This document shows positions 46,401 through 58,400 of a stretch of DNA of 64,000 nucleotides, one piece after another (within the stretch, counting starts at the first letter, position 1; each line of letters starts with the position of its first letter). Position numbers and translations under genes: made by a program. The notes under the pieces were generated by a model. It made no database searches. It was not told the DNA's origin and saw nothing but the letters and a program-made list of their open reading frames with translations. Source of the stretch: Effrenium voratum (lineage: Eukaryota > Sar > Dinophyceae > Suessiales > Symbiodiniaceae); the NCBI GenBank assembly GCA_963377175.1, contig CAUJNA010000491.1, forward strand, positions 677,072 to 741,071. The letters are read 5' to 3'.

Positions 46401-49400
46401 TTCGGCTTCACCTCGGGATGGTTTCAGGCTGGAACTTTAGAGAATCGCTGCGGACCAAATCGGGTTCTGACCCCTACCGAACTCAGTGTCCGAAGCCCTC
46501 AAGCGGCTTCGAGGCCCCCTAAGAGACATCAAGCAGCATGGGTTGAATGCCAATTGAAGATGCCTAGATATGTGAACAGCGAGAACATCAAGGCATCCAC
46601 AAAACAATCGGCCATTCCAACCGCAAAGACCTGGTGTGGCCCTTGGACTCAACACATATTGAACCCAGCAGCATCCGGACGACAATTGGGACTGTGCCCC
46701 GCCGTGCCCTCAGGTTGGGTCAGAAGTTGCCCTCCCATGCAATTTGAACCCTGTGAACCGAAACGAGTTTTTTAGGGCCAAGGAATCCAAGGCAATTGTT
46801 AACCAAAAGTCAGAACCTGCACCCAAAACAGGTGACTTGCCAGTCACTCAAACCACTCACCAAGCGGCACCCTCTGCGGGCCCCAAATGACAGGGCCGGC
46901 TTGCCAGGCGGAAGCTGAGATCGGAGTGCAAACCTGGCGAGCCGAAGAAAATCTAAACTTTAAACGATTGTGCCAAGCAAATGTTTAACGGATTTGGAAT
47001 TTCAGGCCCCTAATTTTACGCTACACGGGTTGTTTAATGGAATTGACAATTCGGGCCCCTGATTTTACGCTACACGGGTTGTTGAATGGATTTGGAACTT
47101 TGGGCCCCTAATTTTACGCTCAAACACGGGTGGTTTTATGGTTTTGGAACTTCGGGCCCCTAATTTTACGCTCAAGCACGGGTGGTTGAATGGTTTTGGA
47201 ACTTCGGGCCCCTAATTTTACGCTCAAACACGGATGGTTTTATGGTTTTGGAACTTCGGGCCCCTAATTTTACGCTCAAGCACGGGTGGTTTAATGGTTT
47301 TGCAAAAATCGGGCCCCTAATTTTACGCTCAAGCACGGGTGCACGGGTACGGGTGGTTTAATGGTTTTGGAACTTTGGGCCCCTAATTTTACGCTCAAAC
47401 ACGGATGGTTTTATGGTTTTGGAACTTCGGGCCCCTAATTTTACGCTCAAGCACGGGTTGTTTCATGATTTTGGAACTTCGGGCCCCTAATGTTACGCTC
47501 AAGCACGGGTGGTTTAATGGTTTTGGAGCTTCGGGCCCCTAATTTTACGCTCAAGCACGGGTGGTTTCATGATTTTGGAACTTCGGGCCCCTAATTTTAC
47601 GCTCAAGCACGGGTGGTTTAATGGTTTTGGAACTTCGGGCCCCTAATTTTACGCTCAAGCACGGGTGGTTTAATGGTTTTGGAACTTCGGGACCCTAATT
47701 TTACGCTCAAGCACGGGTGGGTTTAATGGTTTTGGAACTTCGGGCCCCTAATTTTACGCTCAAGCACGGGTGGCGGTTTAATGGTTTTGGAACTTCGGGC
47801 CCCTAATTTTACGCTCAAGCACGGGTGGTTGAATGGTTTTGGAACTTCGGGCCCCTAATTTTACGCTCAAGCACGGGTGGTTTAATGGTTTTGGAACTTC
47901 GGGCCCCTAATTTTACGCTCAAGCACGGGTGGTTTAATGGTTTTGGAGCTTCGGGCCCCTAATTTTACGCTCAAGCACGGGTGGTTTAATGGTTTTGGAA
48001 CTTCGGGCCCCTAATTTTACGCTCAAGCACGGGTGGTTTAATGGTTTTGGAACTTCGGGCCCCTAATTTTACGCTCAAGCACGCACGGGTGGTTTAATGG
48101 TTTTGGAACTTCGGGCCCCTAATTTTACGCTCAAGCACGGGTGGTTTAATGGTTTTGGAACTTCGGGCCCCTAATTTTACGCTCAAGCACGGGTGGTTTA
48201 ATGGTTTTGGAAAATCGGGCCCCTAATTTTCAAGCACGGGTGGTTTAATGGTTTTGGAACTTCGGGCCCCTAATTTTACGCTCAAGCACGCACGGGTGGT
48301 TTAATGGTTTTGGAACTTCGGGCCCCTAATTTTACGCTCAAGCACGGGTGGTTTAATGGTTTTGGAACTTCGGGCCCCTAATTTTACGCTCAAGCACGGG
48401 TGGTTGAATGGTTTTGGAACTTCGGGCCCCTAATTTTACGCTCAAGCACGGGTGGTTTAATGGTTTTGGAACTTCGGGCCCCTTGTTTCATGGGTTGGAC
48501 CCCCTACTCGAAACACGCTTTCTTCTTTCAGGGTAATTATTTTTGTGGAAAACCTGGTTTTCCACGGTACTACCTCCTTTCTCAGTGGGTCGACATGATA
48601 CTGGGAGCTACAGATTGACGGCCTGCTACTGCCTTAACTACGACGGACCACAGGAGGGGTGGTCATTCCATTGGTTTGGTTTGTTTGTTTGGTTGCTTGG
48701 TTGCTGAAACCACCGCAGATTAGTCGGTTTTCTGTCGAGGCGCAGAAGAGGCCCTGGATGCCCAAGCCACGGGCGGCTGCGCCCTGCACCAGGAGCTCTC
48801 CGGGCAGAGGCAGCTCCTGCGGAACTTCGGCAAAAAAATGACAGGGAAACTACCCCCTCCAAAGACCCGGCCTTTTTTGAGGGTATGTCGAACCTCTACT
48901 GGAAAAAGGAGATATTTACAATGGAAAATATGGTTTTCCCGCCAAAACAACGCGTAAAAAGCGGGTATTTTGGGTAGGGGGTATCTTATGTTTTCTTGCG
49001 AAACGGGTTTAGCCACAAAATGTGTGGTGTTGTTCTTTTTCCTTTTTTAAAAATAATAATAATAATAATCACAAAGCAAATGTGGCCTCGTCTTGTTGGC
49101 TTCCCTCTGAATTACAAACAAGGGCACCTCAAAAATTGAGAAGTGGGGGGATCGCTCCAAAAATATGTTGGCGACCGGTGTTTCTATAGAACGGGTTAAA
49201 CAACCGGGAAGGGTCAACAATGAACCCTGCCTACAGCGCGCTTTTTACTTGAGCCACGCGCAGTCGTAATGATGAGACTGCGCAAGTGAGACATTCATGC
49301 ATTGGGGTTTTACATGGTTGATAAATACATCACGTTGCAAACTACACCCCCTGTGCCCGAATGTGAAACAGGAGGACAAATGAAAGGGATGAAACAACCA

Positions 49401-52400
49401 AAGAAACCCGATCGGCATGAAGTCTTTTGCAGCACACAAGCACTTGGATACGAGCAACTGGCCGTTAAGGTCTTCCGCCTCCACTGACCGTCGCTCTCGC
49501 GAGGCGTGCTCGTGCCTGTACATTGATCTTCGGCCAACATAGATTGACAAGTACAATGAATATTGAATTTGAAGTGTAATTGGATGTCAGCCGAAGATTG
49601 AAAAGATTGTTGAAGAGACCGCTCATTCACCGCCAATCCCAATTGCGGGAGCTCTTCCACGGGCGCTGATCATCAGACCACCACGAGTCCCAGGATTGGC
49701 CCCAGCTTCCCCAGTACGACTGGCTCCATTGACGATCTTGCCATTGGCCACCGGTCTCCCGGAGCTGTGGAATGGGCTTGCGCGTCACTCCGACAACTGC
49801 AGGGAGAGGGGTGGCTCGTCCAGGGATTTGGATGCCGGGGATCTCCTCTTCGACGAAGCAAAGCAACTCAACCAAGACAGTTTCGAAATCTCCCACCGAT
49901 GAGAAATCCCGACTCCAGCCCATCACGGGATAGCGGTTGGTCTTGTCAAGGCTTCCATACAACGCGGCAAATTGTTCGGTTTCCAAAAATCTGCCACCAT
50001 GCACCACATACACGTCTTTGGGATCAACCTCCTGCACGTCCTCGCTAGGCGGCGCCAGCGTTAGCCGTGCGTGATATTTTGGCACAGCAACGCTTCCTTG
50101 GATCATTTCCTTTGTTCTTTCGAAACTCGGAATAATGCATCGTGCCACCTTCTCGATAAATTCGAGGGCGGAGGGCGTCAGGTCTCCCCGCGCGGCAGTG
50201 TAGGCGTAGAAGGGGTCGTTGATCAGCCTCTCGTACAAGGTGTTGTACTCTTTGTTGCGAAGGACGGCTTTCTTGCAATGTCCTTCATGATCCCGAGCCC
50301 CCCTCTTGCGCTTCGATCCCCTCTCGCGTCCTTCCTCTGCGTCAAGATCTGGGTCTCAACCTGGTCCATTGAAAGCGGCACGCCCAAGCTGTTGGCCATC
50401 TCTTGCAATCGGACAACTCTTGCAATCTTTTTGATATCGGGCATGCGCTCCATGAGGTTGTCACATTGATAGCAGTTGATTGTACCCACAGGGATAACGA
50501 TCTTGCAGCGCGGGCATTCGACGTCGGGGATGTGCATGACCTCCGCGAAGCGCCAATTGGTCGACTTCTGCTTGTTGGGGTCCAGGTCTTGCCACAATCC
50601 GCTCCGGCCACGGGTCTCCCCGGGCTGCGGCTTCACAGCACGAGCCCAGTTCCTGTAAAGACCATACCGAGCAGTCTCAAACTCAAGGGCGACCTGTTCC
50701 TCCTTGGAGAGGTTCTCGTCGTAGACGTCCCTGACCTTCGTCACATTCCCAATTCGGTGAGGCCTCATCATGTCGCGGCAAGCAGTCGGGGCCCATTGCT
50801 TGTAGTAGAGCTTGCACTCTTTGTCAGCCTTTGCCATGAATGACTCAAGCACCGGGGTCCCGACAACGCCTTTCTGAGTCTCCTCACGATACTTCTTGAT
50901 GCTGTCCTGGTAATTCCTTCTGACGCTGACATACATGCGATTGGACCAGATGAACTTCGCGCACTCAGCATCATAGGCATAAATGAGGACCTTGTTCGTG
51001 ATCCAATCCTCGGTCACCAGGGCTTCCCCGTCTCCGGGTGCGTACAGCCGACAGCCCAATTGGATCAACATCTCGACATCGACGGCGATGTTGATAGGCC
51101 GATCAGCCCGCGCACCCCCCGCCTTCCGGCCATGCCTGTCCCAAGGAGGCACTACCGTGAGGATTGTCGGTCGCCCATTCCCCCAGGAAAGATGCCCATG
51201 TAAATGATGTCAAAGAAATTCTGCATGTTGCACGTGTGGTAGGCGATTTTGGGCAGCGCCTTTCGACGTGCGTCCGAGAAATCTTTGCAAAAGCCCGGTC
51301 GCACCCCCTTCTTTGCGTGCTCAATGGTGTAGTTGACATACATCGCAATGGGATCTCCTGGAATATTGTCAAAGCCGCTGGCCTCGGTCACCCAATCGTT
51401 GTGGCCGGTGAACGCGCGGATCCGTAGCGGCATGAAACCTGAGCCCGTTCCATTGCTGCCCGGCCGGCGCGTACTCGACATAGACCTCGAACCGGTTCGA
51501 TGTGCTCGTGGTCCAGTCATATCGACGTTGGATCCACTTGGCGACGGCTGCGTAGTCGAAGGAGTTGTCCCTGAGATTGATCTCAGGGATAGATCGCGTT
51601 GCATGTTCGTGTGCGTGTCCACGAACCAAATACGACACCTTCTTGCTCAAGAACGTTCTTCTGCCATAGTTCTCAATCTGGGGAATCTTGATTCCTGAGC
51701 ATTTGATCGACTCCCTCTTTGGTTCCGCAGCCTGGCCACGGGTCTCCCCGGGCTTTCCAGCAGCTTTGGGAACTGCCTTTGCCTTGGGGATAATCTCCGG
51801 GCCACGGATCTCTCCGGGCTGAGTCTTGCTGCTCCCAGCCACGGACGCCTGATCACTGGACGAGGCAGCCTGCTTCGGCATGGCTTTTGCCTTCACCTTC
51901 GGTGTCGCAGCACTGAGGGCTGCAGTCATCTTGTTGTGACTTTTCCGCTTGGAAGTGAGGATGAGCTTGATTTGACCGTCCTCACCAACATCGTTCGGAT
52001 CCACTGCGGCAACCTCAACGGCCTGGCCTTTCGGCCGGCTGACCTTAGGCTGAGAGCCAGGGGGCAGGTCGAAGCTGATCACCTGATCCTCCTCATCCGA
52101 AGAAGAAGACCAATCGATCACATCGTTGAGGCCGCTGACGGTCGCCGCGTGAATGTCAGGTTGCATCATGTACAAGATCTTTGCTTCCTCCTTGACGGTG
52201 TCAAGGGGGTAGAGGGGGTTTGCCTCCTTTTCAGCCTCCAGGAAGATCTCGCGCTTCGGCTCTTGCGCGGCGATTTCGTCGATCGCCTCCAACTCCCTTT
52301 CGCGGACCTCGTTGTCGAACGGATCCTCGGGATTGCCGGACCGCCAGTTTCCTGGGGTGAAGCGCCAACAATCGGGATGGACGTGTCGATGTCCAGATAC

Positions 52401-55400
52401 TCCCTCTCGAGGCGATACCAGTTCATGGCACCCTCAAACCGATTGATCTGCCCGATGGAGTAACCGAGCTTGGCGGCAGCTACAAAATAACTAATGTAGT
52501 GCTTCCTGTTCCGCTCATTGTCATCCGTGTGAATGCGGTCAGCTCGAGACGTGTTGGAAATAAGGGTCTGAGGGTCTAGCACGGTGATTCCTGCGGATCC
52601 ATGCAGCAATCGAGCGTGCCCGTCCATCTGGACTTTGTATGACTCACTCAGCCCGTAGGTCTCGTAGTCTCTCGGCACGATGAGGACAATCTGGACGACA
52701 TCATCTCTGTAGGCGATGTGGCGAAGTCGATCGCGAACTGTCATCACCGCCCTGGCATTCCTTTCGATGATGTCCATTGCCGCTTTCCGTTTTGCTTCGG
52801 AATCCGTGGCCCAGCCCGCTAGGGCAGCGGGGTTGTCGATGTAGCCATTGCGACCGACAACGTCGTTCCCGGACCACGAAATGACAATGACGTATGGTCG
52901 GGGCTCAGGCCTTTCGGCGAGCTTGATCATGGCTCGCTCGGCAGCGTCAAGCGACTCTGAGAGCCCTTTTCCCCACGTCATCTCAGACCACACCTCATGC
53001 TTGTGCCCGAAGAGGGTCCTCTTGTTCTCCTTGATGATGGTGCCAACATCTGTCTTTGTTCCATCTTTGACCAACGCATTGAAGGAATCGCCGAAAAACA
53101 GATAGTTGACCGCGGGTTTCCCCGGGCAGAAGAGGATATCGAAAGCCTCAACCGGAGCCTCCTTGAGAATACCCGAGCACCTGTCAATGATGTCATGGCG
53201 CTTTCTTGGCGGGAGCCAGCGCATCGGTTCGTTCACTCATCTTTGCAAGATCGACACCGGAGTTCACGTCCTTGACGATGAATGATTGAGTTGCCGCATC
53301 GCGGAACATGTCTGACCAAGCCTCTCGGTTGGCGACGCGCAGCTCGTCGGGGATGACCTCGGCCTTCACCTTCCCATCGTGCAGGATGTAGTCCGAGCCA
53401 TAGTCAACCCGAGCAAGCGGCACATCTTTGCAGTGCCTCGCGGAGAATGTCGAGCGCACCGTCTTCAAGGCCTTATTCTCGACAGGCATTTCTTCAGCCA
53501 TGGTCGCAACTAGTGCACGTGTTTCAGCAACCTTTTCTTGAACCGACACTTCATAAGCAAAAGCCTTGTGAATCAAGTCAGTCATGATGTACGTGTAGGA
53601 TTCGGTATTTTTAAGATTCCGTCCCCTACCTTCAGCATGTTGGATAGTGCAAGAACACACTCTTCCATCAAGGTAATTGTGGAGGCAATGCATGTTGGTC
53701 TTAACAGTCCATGGTTTCTTCATAGGAATCCCATCCGTAGTTTTGACACCAACAGCACAACCATCAAACTTAACAGAAGTCATGTTGTTTCGGATAATGA
53801 ACTTGTCAACAGCCTTATCATCCCAATAAGTGCAACTCCTGGGCCATTCAATAGCAATCAACGGTTTGGCAAATTCCATGGAGTTCACGAGGTCAACGAA
53901 GGCAGACCAAATTCTTTTGTAAATGGATCGATGTCGCTTCACCTTCCCTTTCGCCGTGTCATGATTCATGTTAATATGAGGCCAAGCAGTTCCGCCAGTG
54001 CAAGGGATACTTGCCCATAATAAAACGGGAATGGAGCCCTTGTTGCCAATAGAGCGGATATGCTTCACCTCGTCAACGACACGTTTTCGAGTGGCATGAG
54101 AAAGAATATCATTGTCCTGGGTAATCCGAATCACATGGCAGCCAACGGCGGGGCGGCGCGAAGTATCGCCAAGCTTGGACTCGTGTGAACAGCAAACTTC
54201 TACCAGAATACGATTAGGGGCACCCCCCCGTATTCCTGGCCTCGGATTTCTCCAGGCGTGGCGACACAGCAGCCGGCATACCTGAGACATCAACTTTGCT
54301 AGCAATATTCATGAGTTTGAGCCCTCCCTGCCACTTCTCAGCATTTGTGAAAGGCTTCGTAAGTATATCTGCTGCCTGAAGTTCAGTGGACACGTGTGTA
54401 AGCTTATAGTGTTTCCGCCTGAATTGTTCCGCTGATCAAGCAAGATTAACACGTTGGGTCTTGTCAGTATGGCGAAAGGCCGGAGATCTACCACTTTCAA
54501 GAATACGGATAGTGGCCTCGTTGTCCTCGAGGAAAACGCCTTCGAAAGAACCGTTGTTGACAAGAGTCACACTCTTGCTACCAATACGTTCATCCCCAAC
54601 ATAATCAAAGTCCGTGAGGTTGTCCCTGATCTCTTTGGCCTCGATTTCGAGATCGGCCTCACCGGCCCCCCGCATGAAGAAATACGTCTGTCCATGCGGA
54701 GTCGGTTTGGCGTTCTGGATCATTTGGGCAAATTCGGGACACTTTGAGGTCGATGTTGCCATCACTGAAGAGTTGAACCGTGTATCTTGTGCTGGACAAG
54801 GCCTCGGTCCTAACCGGGCAGTCATCGTTCGATGGAACAAACAACTGGGTTCTTCTTTTATTATGGACTCTGACTATGTATCCATTGACTGTGTCGTTGA
54901 TCCAATAATCGGAAGTTCTTGATGGGGTGAGAGTGCATGTTGGGTTTTCTGTACCACCCCCCGCCGACTGTATGATCTCCCAGAGGCAGGAAGACGGAAG
55001 TCCAACAGCACGCAATGCAACATTAGCTGCAATCACCTCGGCTTCAGTGGACGACATCGCAGTGGAAGTCTGCTTTTTGGAAAATGCAGTCAGAGGATAG
55101 AATGTATTAGGACCAATCAATGCAAGAAAGCACCCTGATGTACTGCGGGAATCATGTTCGCCAGCATGATCTGAGTCCGCAAACAACCAAAGTCGGGTTC
55201 GCGATGAGGGATCACCAACGAAACCGTGCATCTTCCGATCGACAGTGGTATGAATATAGCACATTAACCGGAAGAGCGCTTGGTCGCAATCGACGGACCA
55301 CTTGGTGACGCGAGAAGCCAGCCCCTGGGTCGCTCTCAAGAGATCAAAACGGGCCATCCGCGCAGCAAACAAAACCTTCATGAGGATTTTGGAGGCGATG

Positions 55401-58400
55401 GGTTGAAGAATACCCTTCTTCTCCGTATCATCCTTGGTGGGTCTTGCAATGCGGTCATCCTGAAATGGAGTGGAAACCTTCTTGAACTGAACATTGCCCC
55501 CCGCAAGCTCAACATATCTGTCAAGGCATTGTTTAAGGAATCCGGTCATGTCGTAGGTAACCAGCGTGACGGGTTTGTCCATGCAAGGTTGGTGCTGAAA
55601 CAGTTCATCGAGATATGAAAAACCTTTGGCTCGATTGGCGTTCTTGGCGGACGTCTTGTCCCTGAGCTTTTTCACGGCCGCAGCCGCTAGGCGGGCATTG
55701 CCAACGCTTTCATGAAAGAAATACGTGGTTCCAACCCAAAGAAAAGGGACAGTCTGAATCTGATCATCGTCTTCATCGAAATGCCAATACTGTTGAGCAG
55801 CACCATCTTTATCAAAACATGGACTGCACTCTGTGTACCGCGTCCCGCCCAACCCAATCTCTTTGGCAACACCGTTAGGCGTGCGGCGAAATTTGCGCCT
55901 TGGCTGCTCGTGTTGACAAACAACCTCGCCATGTTCTGGATAGTGTTCCCAGTAATCCTGAGTTCGGCGAGCTGCGGCTGCAGTCTTGTCGGATGGATCC
56001 TCCAGGTCATGATTGAAAACATGAGCGAAAGGATGATGTTCAGGCGAAAGTTGAACCTTCTCTGTGACAACATGTTCACATCCAAGAAATGAGTTCCCAA
56101 CCTTTTGCAACATTCTGAACCGGTCCCGACATCTTGAAGTCGTCGACGTACACTGCGAGCAGGAGTCGAAGTTTCGGATGCCAGAAAACTGAAGGCCAGG
56201 CTCCAGGGTAAACAAGACGGAAACCAAGGGACAAGAGAATGTCTTCACAGTGCTTCTCCCACAGACTCCCCGAATCCGGGTGGCCGTAAAGAGCAAGAAT
56301 GGGTTGCACCACCGGATCGCTGTACTTCGAGGCCCAACCTTTCGGCCAGCGATATTTTGGGAGGCGTACCCATGTTTTGATTCCCTTGTATAATGCCTGC
56401 GTATATGCCTGTCGCCCATCGGATTGTTGGGTGCAGTTACCAGGCATAGCTCCATAAGCATCGATGGCTTTGGCAGCTTCCATGGTGGAAGGGGCCGATC
56501 CAAGTTCAGCGAATAAAGCTTGCTCAGCATTTTCGTCTTTTACGTTGTTCCCCTGAAAAACAGTCCTTCCCTTAAACTTGCGAAGAGGGTTTCCCTTTTG
56601 AAGTTCACTCCCTTTCTCAACACAGATTTCAAACATTTTGCCAACATGGACCTTTTCACTTCTCCCCTTGGCTTCTTTGACCACTTGCGACCACTCACGC
56701 ACAGTGTTGTAATCCCATGCGCCCTTGCTCTCAAGGTTGTGCCACTCCACATCAATAGACTTTTGGGCATCAGCATTGCTTTCAATCTCCTTCCGCCCCA
56801 CCGGTCTAGCAACCATAGCATGAATAACGGGGTGCAGGTGAGCTTGAAGAACTTTGCAACGATGTTGCCCAATTTCGGGATTCGCAGAAAGTGCAGGCAA
56901 AACCACAACATCCAGCGCGTCCTCAACAGTCTTCTCTTTAGAGTGGTTCCCAACGCAAGGTGCAACAGGCATAAGAGGAATGCTTGTAAACTCATCCTCC
57001 AATCCATTGTTAACTGCAGTGGTCGCCGGCCTAGCCTTGGAGGAAGAAGCTTCCGGGTCCTCGGAGACGGGCTCATCGGGGAAAGCCTTGCGAGCCTTCT
57101 CTCGTTCTTCTTTGATGATAGCGAGTCTCCTTTGCTTTGTTGACATTGTTTTCCAAAGAGAAGGTGGAATACTGTCGGGTTTGCTTGATCCCGAATACCT
57201 CCGAGCTTTCACACCCCCCGCATCGTAATGAGCACCTCCATCTTTGGGAACAAAGGTGTCCTTGCTGGTCTTCAAGTCGATGACTTTGACCACTTCTTCC
57301 GATGCGGGTCCCTTCTCGGGGGAAACTTTGATCAGCTTTCCGAGGTTTTCAGCGAGTTCCTGATCGTCAATGTCATCCTGGCCTGGCATCTCTGCCGGCA
57401 AATCCTCTTCCAAGAGCGGCGCATCTAATGCAGCTGGATCAGGCGTTTCAGGAGCGTATTCAAGCCCTGGCATTACGCCATTCACGTGCAATAAGTGCCG
57501 TTCGACCATTGGAAAGGAGAATTCACCATCCGGACATTTGATCTGATTTACTCTCAGCGGAGCAATAGGTTGATCATAGTCCTTCTCCATCAAATCTCGC
57601 AAAGGAATAACAAGAAATTCGTGACGCCAAAGAAAGTCAGGATGGATGGGATACCCCAGAAATATTCCAGCCCTGGAAGTAGGTTCAAACTTCAAAGGTT
57701 TGTTGGGTCGATTCCTCGGGCCAGTCCAAAAGTTGACTTGACAACCAAAAGGCAAATATGGTCCGGGAAAATCTTCTCCAAAACGTGCCTTCCATGGTGA
57801 ATGATAATCTGGGTGATCCGTGATGTTATGCGCCATGCAATAGTGTTTGGCCGCATGTGGCCAATACAAATGATGCAAACCAGCTTGTTCCAGGTTGGTC
57901 CTCGTGCCCTCGATAATTGCCCTGACGTTCCTCTCAGCAATGGCATTCGTTTTGGAAATGTAGTTTGTACTTTGAACATGCTTCCATTCAAATTGATCCG
58001 CAGCTTTCACAAGTTCAGGAGCCCGATCACTGTAAAATATGTTCACGGTTTCCCCGGTGCGGACAAAGTGCTTGAAAGCCATCACACACTGATGAGAGGT
58101 TTTCCGTGCTGCTGGATAAACATAACGGAAATCGGTGGCAACATCTCGAACCACAAGTGCAACTCTAGATTGGTCAATGCCGATTTCACGATCATCTGAG
58201 GTAATGAGATGGTCCGCCGTAAGGTGATCACCAAACTTCTTGGCCTCGACTTGGGTGGAATTAAGCCCATTTTGAAGGATGCTCCTCGCGAACGCGGTGA
58301 AGCAGCTTTGCGTGATGAGGCGACCTCACTCCAGCACTTGATGTGTCACACTCCCAAGAACCCCTTTTGCGAGACTTGTAACAGGGCGAAGATGTACAAA

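Larger units (their letters stand above)
54659..56092 (-). pseudogene. Element B reverse transcriptase 3' part and RNase H 5' part
   Basis: Continues the reverse transcriptase after YVDD in a different frame, from [10 protein letters not shown]. It carries module copy B1, then [13 protein letters not shown], then RNase [19 protein letters not shown] and [17 protein letters not shown], then module copy B2. Comparison with element A (WALISKVIKM to RYLGCEH) shows that B has lost about 18 codons between GWELIS and LGCEH, shifting the frame. The open frame extends upstream to 56,530, but that part is a shadow of the integrase-RT ORF. Confidence 0.75.

Noticed and set aside
46975..48482. Regularly repeated array considered as a CRISPR
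   Set aside because: Units are contiguous with no variable spacers; it is a minisatellite.
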